From assembly GCF_050563535.1 (NCBI RefSeq), contig NZ_JBNXUO010000006.1:62001-126000 (forward strand): 64,000 nucleotides of DNA, read 5' to 3'. Positions within the stretch are counted from its first letter, which is position 1. Every line of letters begins with the position of its first letter. Positions 15,983 to 24,306 of the stretch are shown here, one piece after another. The DNA comes from Falsiroseomonas sp050563535. GTDB taxonomy: Bacteria > Pseudomonadota > Alphaproteobacteria > Acetobacterales > Acetobacteraceae. Below the pieces are notes generated by a model. It had not been told where the DNA came from and made no database searches. It was given only the letters and a program-made list of their open reading frames with translations. The position numbers were made by a program, and so were the translations under genes.

Positions 15983-17110
15983 ATGGAACGCTATGATCTT
16001 GCCGTGCTCGGCGGCGGCATGGTGGGGACCGCGATCGGCTTCGGCTGCGCCGAGCGGGGGGCGCGCGTCGCCGTGCTGGACGAGGGCGACACGGCGCTGC
16101 GCGCCTCGCGCGGGAATTTCGGGCTGGTCTGGGCGCAGTCGAAGGGCGACGGGATGTATCCCTATGCCGCCTGGACGCGGCGCAGCGTCGCGCTCTGGCC
16201 CGCGCTGGCGGAACGCGCCTCGTCCCTGGCGGGGCGGGACGTGCAGTACCGCGCGGTGGGCGGGCTCAGCTTCTGCCTCGGCGAGCGGGAGATGGAGGCG
16301 CGGCGGGACTTCGTGCGCCGCCGCCACAACCAGGGCCACCACACCGTCCGCATCGTGGACCGGCGGGAATTGCTGGAACTGATGCCCGGCTGCCCGCTGG
16401 GGCCGGAGGTGACCGGCGCCAGCTACGACCCGACCGACGGGCATGTGGACCCGCTGACCCTGCTGCGCGGCCTGCATGCCGGGCTGCGTGCGGCGGGGGG
16501 GGCGCACCTGCCGGGCGCGCCCGTCACCGCCATCGACAAGGTGGGCGGCTTCCACCGCATCCACCGCGCCGACGGCACGGCGCTGCTGGCGGAACGCATC
16601 GTCGTGGCGGCCGGCGTCGCCACCACGCGGCTTGCGGCGATGGTCGGGCTCGACGTGCCGGTGCGCCCGGTGCGCGGGCAGAACATCGTCACCGAACGCC
16701 TGCCGCCGATCCTGCCCCTGCCGGCCAGCGCGCTGCGCCAGACCGGCGACGGCACAATCCAGATCGGCGTCACGAACGAGGATGACGGCAGCTTCGAGAC
16801 GCCGACCACCACCGCCGCGCTGGCGCGGATGGCGGCGCAGGCGATCCGCGTGCTGCCGGTGCTGGCGCGGGCGCGGATGGTGCGCGCCTGGGCGGCGCTG
16901 CGGCCGATGACGCCGGACGGCTTCCCCGCCTATGCCGAGAGCGCGACGCATCCCGGCTGCTTCGTGGCCGTGTGCCATTCCGGCGTGACCCTCGCCGCCG
17001 CCCATGCGGGGCCGCTGGCGGAGGGCATCCTGGCCGGCACCCTGCCGGAGCACGCGGCCGACCTCCATCCCTCCCGTTTCGTCGGAATGACCCATGTTCC
17101 AGCGCACTGA
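15983..17110 (+). CDS. FAD-dependent amino-acid oxidase/dehydrogenase (DadA-like), first of three in the cluster
   Basis: A 375-residue DAO-fold flavoprotein. The FAD-binding start LAVLGGGMVGTAIGFGCAERG is followed by a second strand ending in an acidic residue (VLDEG). Family C-terminal elements are WAALRPMTPDGFPAYAE and HSGVTLAAAHAGPLAEGIL. The SRGNFGLVWAQSKGDG segment replaces the usual STANAGQ-type loop. It probably oxidises an N-substituted or cyclic amino acid. The next gene (2Fe-2S protein) starts inside its last codons, so the genes are coupled. It may be the catalytic beta subunit of the first heterotrimer or an extra oxidase. Start set at ATG 15983; the frame is open far upstream. 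Confidence 0.87.
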   Translation: MERYDLAVLGGGMVGTAIGFGCAERGARVAVLDEGDTALRASRGNFGLVWAQSKGDGMYPYAAWTRRSVALWPALAERASSLAGRDVQYRAVGGLSFCLGEREMEARRDFVRRRHNQGHHTVRIVDRRELLELMPGCPLGPEVTGASYDPTDGHVDPLTLLRGLHAGLRAAGGAHLPGAPVTAIDKVGGFHRIHRADGTALLAERIVVAAGVATTRLAAMVGLDVPVRPVRGQNIVTERLPPILPLPASALRQTGDGTIQIGVTNEDDGSFETPTTTAALARMAAQAIRVLPVLARARMVRAWAALRPMTPDGFPAYAESATHPGCFVAVCHSGVTLAAAHAGPLAEGILAGTLPEHAADLHPSRFVGMTHVPAH

Positions 17111-17390
17111 CCCGCCCGACTGCACCATCCTGTGGGACGGGCGCGAGGTGCCGGCGCGCGCCGGCGAGAGCCTGGCCGCCGCCCTGCTCGCCGCCGGCAT
17201 CACCGCCTTCCGCGAGACGCCGGTCAGCGGCGCGCCGCGCGGCGCCTTCTGCATGATGGGCGCCTGCTTCGATTGTCTGGTGGTGCTGGAGGGCGAGGAG
17301 AACGTGCAAGCCTGCCTGGTGCCGGTGCGCGCCGGGCTGCGCGCCGCGCCGCAGCGCGGCGTGCGGTCGCTGGCGGAGGAGGCGGCGTGA
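17094..17390 (+). CDS. Small 2Fe-2S ferredoxin-like subunit (HcnA/opine oxidase type), set 1
   Basis: A 98-residue protein with one plant-ferredoxin-type cluster site: Cys53-x4-Cys58-x2-Cys61-x12-Cys74 (FCMMGACFDC...QAC). This size and spacing is typical of the small subunit of heterotrimeric dehydrogenases such as HcnABC, opine oxidases and D-hydroxyproline dehydrogenase. There it passes electrons between flavin centres. It overlaps the preceding DadA-like gene by 17 bp, and its TGA overlaps the GTG of the next gene, strong signs of fixed subunit stoichiometry. Confidence 0.9.
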   Translation: MFQRTDPPDCTILWDGREVPARAGESLAAALLAAGITAFRETPVSGAPRGAFCMMGACFDCLVVLEGEENVQACLVPVRAGLRAAPQRGVRSLAEEAA

Positions 17391-18730
17391 CCGCGCCCGA
17401 CCTGCTGATCCTCGGCGCCGGCCCCGCGGGCATGGCGGCGGTGGCGGAGGCGCGGAGGCTCGGCCTTTCCGTGCTGCTGCTGGACGAGAACGCGTCTCCC
17501 GGCGGCCAGGTGCATCGCGCGGTGGAGATCCGCGCGGCGAAGGACGACCAGGACGCGGATGGCCGGCGGCTTGCGGCCGGGCTGCGCGCCGCGGGCGCGG
17601 AATGCCGCTTCGGCGCTGTGCTGTGGGCGGTGGAGCCGGGCGGCAAGGTCTTCTGGTCCGAGGGCGGCGAGGCGAGGTCCGCCACCGCCGGGCGCATCCT
17701 TCTCTGCGCCGGCGCCACCGAACGGCCGCTGCCGGTCCCCGGCTGGACCCTGCCGGGGGTGATGAGCGTGGGGGCCGCGCAGATCGCGCTGAAGACGGCG
17801 GGGCTGAAGCCGCAGGGGAAGGCGTGGATCGCCGGGCAGGGGCCGCTGCTCTGGCTCTATGCCCACCAGGCGATCGCCGCGGGCGGAAGCTTCGCCGGCA
17901 TCGTCGACCTGTCGCACGGGGTGCCGCCGACGGCGCTGTGGAAGCTGCCGCGGGCGCTGATGGCGCCGGGCTACCTGCTGAAGGGCCTCGCCTGGCAGCG
18001 CGCGGTGAAGCGCAGCGGCGTGCCCATCCTGCGCGGCGAGGCGCTGCGTGCCGAGGGCGATGGCCGGCTGGAGCGCATCACGCTCGACGGCGTCGCGCAC
18101 GAGGCGGACCTGCTGCTGCTGCATGACGGCGTGGTGCCGAACACGCAGGTGACGCGCGCCATCCCCGGCTGCGCGCATGAGTGGGATGCGGCGCAGCTCT
18201 GCTGGCGCCCGCGGCTCGACGAATGGGGCAACACCACGGTCGAGGGCGTGATGGTGGCCGGCGATTCGGGCGGGATCGGCGGCGCGCGCGCGGCCGCGCT
18301 GTCCGGCCGGATCGCGGCGATCGAGGCGGCGCGCGCGCTGGGCCGCATCGGCGCCGACCGGCGCGACGCGGAGGCGGGGCGGCTCCGGCTCGCCCGCAGC
18401 CGGCAGATGGCGCCGCGCGCCTTCCTCGACGCGCTGTTCCCGCCGCTGCCCGCGGCCGCCATCCCGGACGAGACGGTGCTGTGCCGCTGCGAGGAGGTGA
18501 CGGCGGGCCGGGTGCGGGAGGCCGTGACGCTGGGCTGCCTCGGCGCCAACCAGACCAAGGCCTTCACCCGCGCCGGCATGGGCCCCTGCCAGGGGCGCAT
18601 CTGCGGCCCCGCGGTGCATGGCGTGATCGCCGCGGCGCGCGGCGTCGACCCCGCGGCGGTGGATCCCTTCCGCACGCGCTTCCCCACCAAGCCGCTGACG
18701 TTGGGCGAGCTGGCGGCGCTGGCGAAGTGA
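17387..18730 (+). CDS. FAD/NAD(P)-binding oxidoreductase with C-terminal BFD 2Fe-2S domain (HcnB/OoxA type), set 1
   Basis: A 447-residue subunit. The N-terminal dinucleotide fold begins LLILGAGPAGMAAVAEARRLG and a second fold holds LPVPGWTLPGVMSVGAAQIALK. The C-terminal BFD-like domain carries Cys366-x-Cys368-x32-Cys401-x4-Cys406. In opine oxidases this subunit carries FAD plus a 2Fe-2S cluster and relays electrons from the DadA-like subunit. The GTG start overlaps the upstream stop (GTGA), and its own TGA overlaps the GTG of the next gene. Its twin is at 21802. Confidence 0.9.
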   Translation: MTAPDLLILGAGPAGMAAVAEARRLGLSVLLLDENASPGGQVHRAVEIRAAKDDQDADGRRLAAGLRAAGAECRFGAVLWAVEPGGKVFWSEGGEARSATAGRILLCAGATERPLPVPGWTLPGVMSVGAAQIALKTAGLKPQGKAWIAGQGPLLWLYAHQAIAAGGSFAGIVDLSHGVPPTALWKLPRALMAPGYLLKGLAWQRAVKRSGVPILRGEALRAEGDGRLERITLDGVAHEADLLLLHDGVVPNTQVTRAIPGCAHEWDAAQLCWRPRLDEWGNTTVEGVMVAGDSGGIGGARAAALSGRIAAIEAARALGRIGADRRDAEAGRLRLARSRQMAPRAFLDALFPPLPAAAIPDETVLCRCEEVTAGRVREAVTLGCLGANQTKAFTRAGMGPCQGRICGPAVHGVIAAARGVDPAAVDPFRTRFPTKPLTLGELAALAK

Positions 18731-19842
18731 ACAGGGCGGTCGTCATCGGCGGCGGGCTGCACGGGCTTTCCACCGCGCTGCACCTGGCCCGCACCCCCGG
18801 CTGGGCGGTGACGCTGCTGGAGCGGCGGCATGTCGGGCGGCATTCCAGCGGGGTGAATGCGGGCGGCGTGCGCCGGCTCGGCCGCGACCTCGCGGAGATC
18901 GCGCTCTCGGCCGTCGCGAACGAGATGTGGCACGCCATGCCGGCCCTCGTCGGCGACGATTGCGGCTTCCAGGCCACCGGCCAGGTGAAGGTGGCGGAGA
19001 CCGAGGACGACCTGCGGAGGATGGCGCAGCGGGAGGCGCAGGTGCGCGCGCTGGGCTGGACGCATGAGGAACTGGTGGACCGGGCGGAGCTGCGTCGCCT
19101 GCTGCCCGCCATCTCGCCGCATGTGCTGGGCGGGCTGGTGACGCGCGACGACGGCGCGGCCGACCCGATGCGCACCGTCATGGCCTTCCGCCGCGCCGCC
19201 GAGGCGGCGGGCGTCGCGATCCGCGAAGGGGTGGCCGTCACCGGCCTCGCCGCCACCGCCGCCGGCACCATCCGGATCGGGACCGACCACGGCCCCTTCG
19301 AGGCGGAGCGCGTGGCCAACTGCGCCGGCGCCTGGGCGCGCGACCTCGCGGCCCTGGTGGGGGAGGACATCCCCTGCGGCGTCAAGGCGAGCATGATGAT
19401 CGTGACGGAGCGGATGCCGCGCTTCTGCGAGCCGACCGTCGGCGGCTCCTCCCGCCCGCTGTCCTTCAAGCAGACGGCGACGGGCACGGTGGTGATCGGC
19501 GGCGGCCACCAGGGCAGGAACGACCCGGCGGCCGAGACCTCGACCGTGCTGTTCGACAGCCTGGCCCATGCCGCCCGCATCGCGTCCGAGCTGTTCCCCA
19601 TCATGCGGGGCGCGCGGATCATGCGCAGCTGGGCGGGGATCGAGGCGCGGACGCCCGACCAGATCCCGGTGATGGGCGAAAGCCGGACGCTGCCCGGCCT
19701 GTTCCACAGCTTCGGCTTCTCCGGCCACGGCTTCCAGCTGAGCCCGGCCGCCGGCGCCGCCATCGCGGAGCTGATGGCGCGGGGCGCCACCAACCTTCCG
19801 GTCGCGCCCTTCAGCCAGGACCGCTTCCGCAGCGCCGCGTGA
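18727..19842 (+). CDS. FAD-dependent oxidase subunit (DadA/SoxB/HcnC-like), set 1
   Basis: A 371-residue DAO-fold flavoprotein, the likely substrate-oxidising subunit of set 1. It begins NRAVVIGGGLHGLSTALHLA, has the loop HSSGVNAGGVRRLGRD, and ends with the family pattern RSWAGIEARTPDQIPVMGE then FGFSGHGFQLSPAAGAAIAELM. Its GTG overlaps the stop of the FAD/BFD subunit. It is closer in pattern to the set 2 gene at 23160 (both have VNxGGVR and FGFSGxGFQ) than to the one at 15983. Substrate is probably a secondary amine of an amino acid; not provable here. Confidence 0.88.
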   Translation: MNRAVVIGGGLHGLSTALHLARTPGWAVTLLERRHVGRHSSGVNAGGVRRLGRDLAEIALSAVANEMWHAMPALVGDDCGFQATGQVKVAETEDDLRRMAQREAQVRALGWTHEELVDRAELRRLLPAISPHVLGGLVTRDDGAADPMRTVMAFRRAAEAAGVAIREGVAVTGLAATAAGTIRIGTDHGPFEAERVANCAGAWARDLAALVGEDIPCGVKASMMIVTERMPRFCEPTVGGSSRPLSFKQTATGTVVIGGGHQGRNDPAAETSTVLFDSLAHAARIASELFPIMRGARIMRSWAGIEARTPDQIPVMGESRTLPGLFHSFGFSGHGFQLSPAAGAAIAELMARGATNLPVAPFSQDRFRSAA

Positions 19843-19861
19843 TGGGGCAGGCTGCACGCCG

Positions 19862-20848
19862 ATGACCGCACCCGCCCTCGAGCTGACCGGCCTGCGCACG
19901 GAATTCCGCATCGGCGGCACCTGGCACCCGGCCGTGCGCGACCTGTCGCTGACCCTGATGCGCGACGAGACGCTTGCCCTGGTGGGGGAGAGCGGGTGCG
20001 GCAAGTCGGTGACCGCGCTGTCCGTCATGGGCCTCGTCCAGCCGCCCTACGGGCGGGTCGCGAAGGGGCGCATCGTGCTCGACGGGCGGGAGCTGTCCGG
20101 GCTGGGCGAGAAGGAGCTGGAACGCGTGCGGGGCGACCGCATGGCGATGATCTTCCAGGAACCGATGACCTCGCTGAACCCGGTGATGACGGTGGGCGAC
20201 CAGGTGGCGGAGGCGCTGCGCATCCACCGCGGGCTCGACCGCGCCGCGGCGATGGAGAAGGCGCGCGCGCTGTTCGAGGAGGTGAAGATCCCCTCCGCCG
20301 CGCAGCGCCTGCGGGAGTATCCGCACCAGTTCTCGGGCGGGATGCGCCAGCGGGTGATGATCGCCATCGCGCTGGCCTGCGAACCCGCGGTGCTGCTGGC
20401 GGACGAGCCGACGACGGCGCTCGACGTCACGATCCAGGCGCAGGTGCTGGGATTGCTGGCGGACCTGCGCGCGAAGCACGGCATGGCGGTGCTATTCATC
20501 ACGCACAACCTGGGCGTGGTCGCGCAGATCGCCGACCGGGTGGCGGTGATGTATGCCGGCGAGATCGTGGAGCAGGGGCCGGTCGGCGCCATCTTCGCCG
20601 ACCCGCGGCACCCCTACACGCGCGCGCTGTTCTCCGCGATCCCGCGGCTGGACGCGGCGGGGCAGGCGCTGTCCGCCATCCCCGGCCGCGTGCCGCCGCT
20701 GGACCGGATGCCGCAGGGATGCCGCTTCGCGCCCCGCTGCCCGCTGGCGCGCGCGGGCTGCGAGAGGGAACAGGTGCTGGCCGGCGTCGCGCCTGGCCAC
20801 GCCGCGCGCTGCCATGTCGCCACCGGGGAGTTCGCCTTGCATGCTTGA
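19862..20848 (+). CDS. Oligopeptide-type ABC importer ATPase, DppD/OppD class
   Basis: A 328-residue ATPase with Walker A GESGCGKSV, signature FSGGMRQRVMIAIAL, Walker B VLLADEPTTALDV, and the C-terminal Opp/Dpp extension with GCRFAPRCPLARAGCE, whose cysteines are typical of the class. It pairs with the second ATPase at 27664 to energise import through the permeases at 25855 and 26793. It is oddly separated from them by an SDR and a complete oxidase set, which suggests the whole run is one functional unit. Its last 8 bp overlap the SDR start. Confidence 0.93.
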   Translation: MTAPALELTGLRTEFRIGGTWHPAVRDLSLTLMRDETLALVGESGCGKSVTALSVMGLVQPPYGRVAKGRIVLDGRELSGLGEKELERVRGDRMAMIFQEPMTSLNPVMTVGDQVAEALRIHRGLDRAAAMEKARALFEEVKIPSAAQRLREYPHQFSGGMRQRVMIAIALACEPAVLLADEPTTALDVTIQAQVLGLLADLRAKHGMAVLFITHNLGVVAQIADRVAVMYAGEIVEQGPVGAIFADPRHPYTRALFSAIPRLDAAGQALSAIPGRVPPLDRMPQGCRFAPRCPLARAGCEREQVLAGVAPGHAARCHVATGEFALHA

Positions 20849-21533
20849 TCCAGTCGGCCGCGTGGTGATGATCAGCGGCGCCGCGCGCGGCATCGGGCGG
20901 GAAGTGCTGCGCCGCCTGCACGGCCATGGCTGGCTGGTCAGCGCCGGCATCCGGTCCTCCACCACGCTGAAGTCCGGGCAGGACATGCTGCTGCACCGCT
21001 ACGAGGCGGAGGAGGAGGGCAGCGCCGAGGCCTGGGTCGCCGCGACCATGGCGCGGTTCGGCCGGATCGACGCGGTGGTGAACGCCGCGGGCATCAACCC
21101 GATGGCGCGGCTGCTCGACGCGGAGGAGACGGCGCATGACGCGATGTGGCGCGTCAACGTGAAGGGGCCGATGCGCGTCATCCGCGCCGCCTGGCCTCAC
21201 CTGGTCGCCGGGGGGGAGGGCAGGGTGGTCAACATCTCCTCGCTGTCCGGCAAGCGGGTCGCGAACGAGAACCTGGGCTATGCGATGAGCAAGTTCGCCG
21301 TCGTCGCGCTGACGCAGGAGGTGCGGCGGCTGGGGTGGGAACACGGCATCCGCGCCACCGCGCTCTGCCCCGGCTTCGTCGCCACCGAGATGACGGCGAA
21401 GGCGAAATGGCCGCGCGAGCAGATGACCCGGCCCGAGGACGTGGCCGTGCTGGTCGAGACGGTGCTGCGCCTGCCCAACACCGCGACGGTGGGCGAGCTG
21501 AAGGTGAATTGCCGCTTCGAGGCGCTTGCGTGA
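20841..21533 (+). CDS. SDR-family oxidoreductase in the oxidase cluster
   Basis: A 230-residue classical SDR: ISGAARGIG at 11-19, NAAG near 81-84, catalytic Ser in NISSLSGKR near 133, Tyr147-x3-Lys151 (GYAMSK), and PGFVATEMT. It starts inside the end of the DppD-like gene and its stop overlaps the GTG of the second 2Fe-2S gene. Embedded between the two oxidase sets, it may reduce or oxidise the carbonyl product of the amine oxidation; this is inferred from context only. Confidence 0.88.
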   Translation: MLDPVGRVVMISGAARGIGREVLRRLHGHGWLVSAGIRSSTTLKSGQDMLLHRYEAEEEGSAEAWVAATMARFGRIDAVVNAAGINPMARLLDAEETAHDAMWRVNVKGPMRVIRAAWPHLVAGGEGRVVNISSLSGKRVANENLGYAMSKFAVVALTQEVRRLGWEHGIRATALCPGFVATEMTAKAKWPREQMTRPEDVAVLVETVLRLPNTATVGELKVNCRFEALA

Positions 21534-21805
21534 CCGTCACCCGCCTGCTCGACCAGGACCGCCCGGCCATCGCCTTCACCGTGGACGGCGAGGAGATCGG
21601 CGCGCGGCAGGGCGACACGCTGCTGACCGCGATCCTGGCCGCCGGGCTCGGCGCCGTGCGGCTCAGCGAATTCGGCGACGGGCCGCGCGCGGGCTTCTGC
21701 TGGATGGGCGCCTGCCAGGATTGCTGGGTGGTGGTGGAAGGGCGCGGCCCGCGGCGCGCCTGCACCACGCTGGCCGAGCCGGGCATGGTGGTGGCGCGGC
21801 GATGA
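21530..21805 (+). CDS. Small 2Fe-2S ferredoxin-like subunit, set 2
   Basis: A 91-residue protein with Cys57-x4-Cys62-x2-Cys65-x12-Cys78 (FCWMGACQDC...RAC), exactly the spacing of the set 1 protein at 17094. The N-terminal part (FTVDGEEIGARQGDTLLTAILAAG) is the ferredoxin beta-grasp start. GTG start overlaps the SDR stop, and its stop overlaps the ATG of the FAD/BFD gene. It is the electron-relay subunit of a second heterotrimer. Confidence 0.9.
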   Translation: MTVTRLLDQDRPAIAFTVDGEEIGARQGDTLLTAILAAGLGAVRLSEFGDGPRAGFCWMGACQDCWVVVEGRGPRRACTTLAEPGMVVARR

Positions 21806-23160
21806 GGGTGGTGGTGGTCGGCGCCGGCCCCGCCGGGGTCCGCGCCGTGGAACAGCTGGTCCGCGCCGGTCTCGCCCCGGTCTGGATCGAGGAGGCGCCC
21901 GATGGCGGCGGCCGCATCTACCAGCGCCCGCCCGCGGGCTTCGCGCGCGGCCACCGCGCGCTCTACGGGGCCGATGCCGGGCGGGCGCGGCGCCTGCATG
22001 CGGCGCTCGATGCGCTGAAGGGGCGCGCCGACTGGCGGCCGGAGACGCTGGTCTGGAACATCCGCCCCCATGCCGGGATGCTGCAGGTGCTGACCCGCGG
22101 CGCGATCCAGGGCGAGGTGGCGTTCGACGCCGCCATCCTCTGCACCGGCGCGATGGACCGGGTGGTGCCGATCCCCGGCTGGACGATGCCGGGCGTGACC
22201 ACGCTCGGCGGGTCGCAGATCGCGCTGAAGGCGCAGGGCGTGGCCATCGGGGCGCGGCCGGCGCTGGTCGGCACGGGGCCGCTGCTGTGGCTGGCGGCGC
22301 TGCAATACCTGAAGGCCGGCGCGCCGCCCGCGCTGGTGCTGGACACCACGGACTTCGCGACCAAGCTGCGCGCCGCGCCGGGCATGCTGTGGAACGCGCC
22401 CACCCTGCTGCGCGGCCTGCGCTACACCGCCGCGCTGAAGCGCAGCGGCGTGCCGGTCGCCGAAGGCGCGACGCCGCTGGCGATCGAGGGGAACGGCACC
22501 GTCGCGGCGCTGCGCTGGCGCGACGCGGCGGGGCGGGAGGCGGTGACGGAATGCGATGCCGTCGCCCTCGGCTGGGGGCTGAAGCCCGAGGCGCAGCTCG
22601 CCGACCTCGCCGGCGTGCCCTTCGCCTTCGATGCCGTGCAGCGCGGCTGGGTGCCGCGGCGCGACGCGGCCGGCCGCACGCCGGTGGCGGGCATCTACCT
22701 GGCCGGCGACGGCGCGGCGATCGGCGGGGCGGAGGTGGCGGAGCTTGCCGGCGCGCGGGCCGCGCTGGCGCTGCTGGCGGATCGCGGCCTGCCGGCCGAC
22801 CTGGCACTGGTGACGCATCTCGACCGGCGGCTGCGGACCGAGGCGCGGTTCCGCCTGGCGCTGGAACGCGCCTTCCCCTTCCCCGCGCATCTGGCCGCCG
22901 CCATGCCGGACGGGACGCTGCTCTGCCGGTGCGAGGCGATCACGGCGGGGGAGTTGCGTGCCGCCGCGCTGTCCCCCGCGCCGGAGATGAACCGCGCCAA
23001 GGCGCTGAGCCGCGTCGGCATGGGCCGCTGCCAGGGGCGCGTCTGCGGCCCGCCGGCGGCGGAGGTGCTGGCCGCCGCGCTCGGCGTGCCGGTGGCGCAG
23101 GCCGGGCGGCTGCGCGGGCAGCCGCCGGTGAAGCCCATCCCGCTGGTGCAGGGGGCGTGA
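21802..23160 (+). CDS. FAD/NAD(P)-binding oxidoreductase with C-terminal BFD 2Fe-2S domain, set 2
   Basis: A 452-residue paralogue of the protein at 17387. It starts VVVVGAGPAGVRAVEQLVRAG, contains VPIPGWTMPGVTTLGGSQIALK, and has C-terminal cysteines at 375, 377, 410 and 415, the same C-x-C-x32-C-x4-C pattern. It should form the FAD and 2Fe-2S relay subunit of the second oxidase. The conserved middle repeat (LPxPGWTxPGV) confirms common ancestry with set 1. ATGA overlap upstream and a TGATG junction downstream fix it between its partner subunits. Confidence 0.9.
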   Translation: MRVVVVGAGPAGVRAVEQLVRAGLAPVWIEEAPDGGGRIYQRPPAGFARGHRALYGADAGRARRLHAALDALKGRADWRPETLVWNIRPHAGMLQVLTRGAIQGEVAFDAAILCTGAMDRVVPIPGWTMPGVTTLGGSQIALKAQGVAIGARPALVGTGPLLWLAALQYLKAGAPPALVLDTTDFATKLRAAPGMLWNAPTLLRGLRYTAALKRSGVPVAEGATPLAIEGNGTVAALRWRDAAGREAVTECDAVALGWGLKPEAQLADLAGVPFAFDAVQRGWVPRRDAAGRTPVAGIYLAGDGAAIGGAEVAELAGARAALALLADRGLPADLALVTHLDRRLRTEARFRLALERAFPFPAHLAAAMPDGTLLCRCEAITAGELRAAALSPAPEMNRAKALSRVGMGRCQGRVCGPPAAEVLAAALGVPVAQAGRLRGQPPVKPIPLVQGA

Positions 23161-24284
23161 TGCGGGAGGCGGATGTCCTGATCGTCGGCGGCGGCGGCGC
23201 GGGCTGTTCCGCGGCGCTGCACCTGGCGCTGCGCGGCGTGCGCGTCACGCTGCTGGAACGCAGGCTGGTCGGCGGCGAGGCGACGGGCGTGAACTATGGC
23301 GGCGTCCGCCAGCAGGGACGCGACCCGCGCGGCCTGCCGCTGGCGCGCAAGTCGCGCGAGATCTGGGGGCGGCTGAAGGAACTGACCGGCGGCGACGCCG
23401 AATTCGACCCCTGCGGGCACCTCAAGCTTGCCCGCAGCGCGGAGGAGGAGGCGGAGCTGCTGCGCTGGAACGCGCTGGCCGAGGGGCACGGCCTGCGCCC
23501 CCGCATGGTCGGCCGCAACGCCATCCGCGCCGAGCACCCCTATTTCAGCGAGGCGATCGTCGCCGGCAGCCTGATGGAGGAGGATGGCTCGGCCAATCCC
23601 CGCCTGCTCGGCCCGCTGCTGGCGGGCGCCGCGCGCCGGGCGGGCGCCGAGATCCTGGAGGACTACGCCGTCACCGACCTTGCCCATGACGGGCGGCGCT
23701 TCGTCGCGTTGGCGAAGGGCGAGGCCTTCGCCGCGCCCTGGCTGCTGAACTGCGCCGGCTTCTGGGGCGGCGAGATCGCGCGGCGCTTCGGGGAGCCGGT
23801 ACCGGTCGAGAAGCTGCACCCCAACATGCTGGTGACGGAGCCGCTGCCCTACTTCATCCGCCACAGCCTGGGCGTGGTGGGCGGCGACCTCTACCTCCGG
23901 CAGATCCCGCGCGGCAACGTCATCTTCGGCGGCGGGCGCGGCGAGAGCGATGAGGGGATCAGCTGGACCCGCCCGCGCCCCGATGCGGCCTTCGGCGCCA
24001 TGCAGCGCGCCGTCGCGGTGATCCCGCGCCTGGCGGGCGCCATGGTGATCCGCAGCTGGACGGGCACGGACGGCATGATGCCCGACCACTTCCCGGTGCT
24101 TGGCCCGTCCCGCACCACGGCGGGGCTGGTGCACGCCTTCGGCTTCTCGGGCGAGGGGTTCCAGACCGGGCCGGGCGTCGGCGCGGTGCTGGCGGAGCTG
24201 GTGATGGACGGGCGCACCGACATCCCGATCGAAGCCTTCGACATCGGCCGCTTCGCGGGGCAGGATGCGGCGACACGGGATTGA
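23160..24284 (+). CDS. FAD-dependent oxidase subunit (DadA/SoxB-like), set 2
   Basis: A 374-residue DAO-fold flavoprotein beginning DVLIVGGGGAGCSAALHLALRG, with loop EATGVNYGGVRQQGRD and C-terminal RSWTGTDGMMPDHFPVLGPS and FGFSGEGFQTGPGVGAVLAEL. It is the catalytic subunit candidate of set 2 and the third DadA-like protein in 8.3 kb. The set 1 and set 2 catalytic subunits differ around the substrate cap, so they may act on different stereoisomers or chain lengths. The start ATG shares its A with the previous stop codon. Confidence 0.88.
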   Translation: MREADVLIVGGGGAGCSAALHLALRGVRVTLLERRLVGGEATGVNYGGVRQQGRDPRGLPLARKSREIWGRLKELTGGDAEFDPCGHLKLARSAEEEAELLRWNALAEGHGLRPRMVGRNAIRAEHPYFSEAIVAGSLMEEDGSANPRLLGPLLAGAARRAGAEILEDYAVTDLAHDGRRFVALAKGEAFAAPWLLNCAGFWGGEIARRFGEPVPVEKLHPNMLVTEPLPYFIRHSLGVVGGDLYLRQIPRGNVIFGGGRGESDEGISWTRPRPDAAFGAMQRAVAVIPRLAGAMVIRSWTGTDGMMPDHFPVLGPSRTTAGLVHAFGFSGEGFQTGPGVGAVLAELVMDGRTDIPIEAFDIGRFAGQDAATRD

Positions 24285-24306
24285 ACGACGGATGGGGGAA
24301 AGCAGG

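Noticed and set aside
14414..18619. A very long leftward open frame antisense to the oxidase genes (and similar long frames opposite many genes)
   Set aside because: Extreme GC leaves few stop codons in shadow frames. The translation beyond 15922 is a low-complexity mix rich in Arg, Ala and His with no domain, while the plus strand encodes clear flavoproteins.
17094..19842. Hydrogen cyanide synthase (hcnABC)
   Set aside because: The subunit plan is shared, but HcnABC occurs alone and once. Here two sets are embedded with importer genes, an SDR and another oxidase, which fits amino-acid or opine catabolism better.
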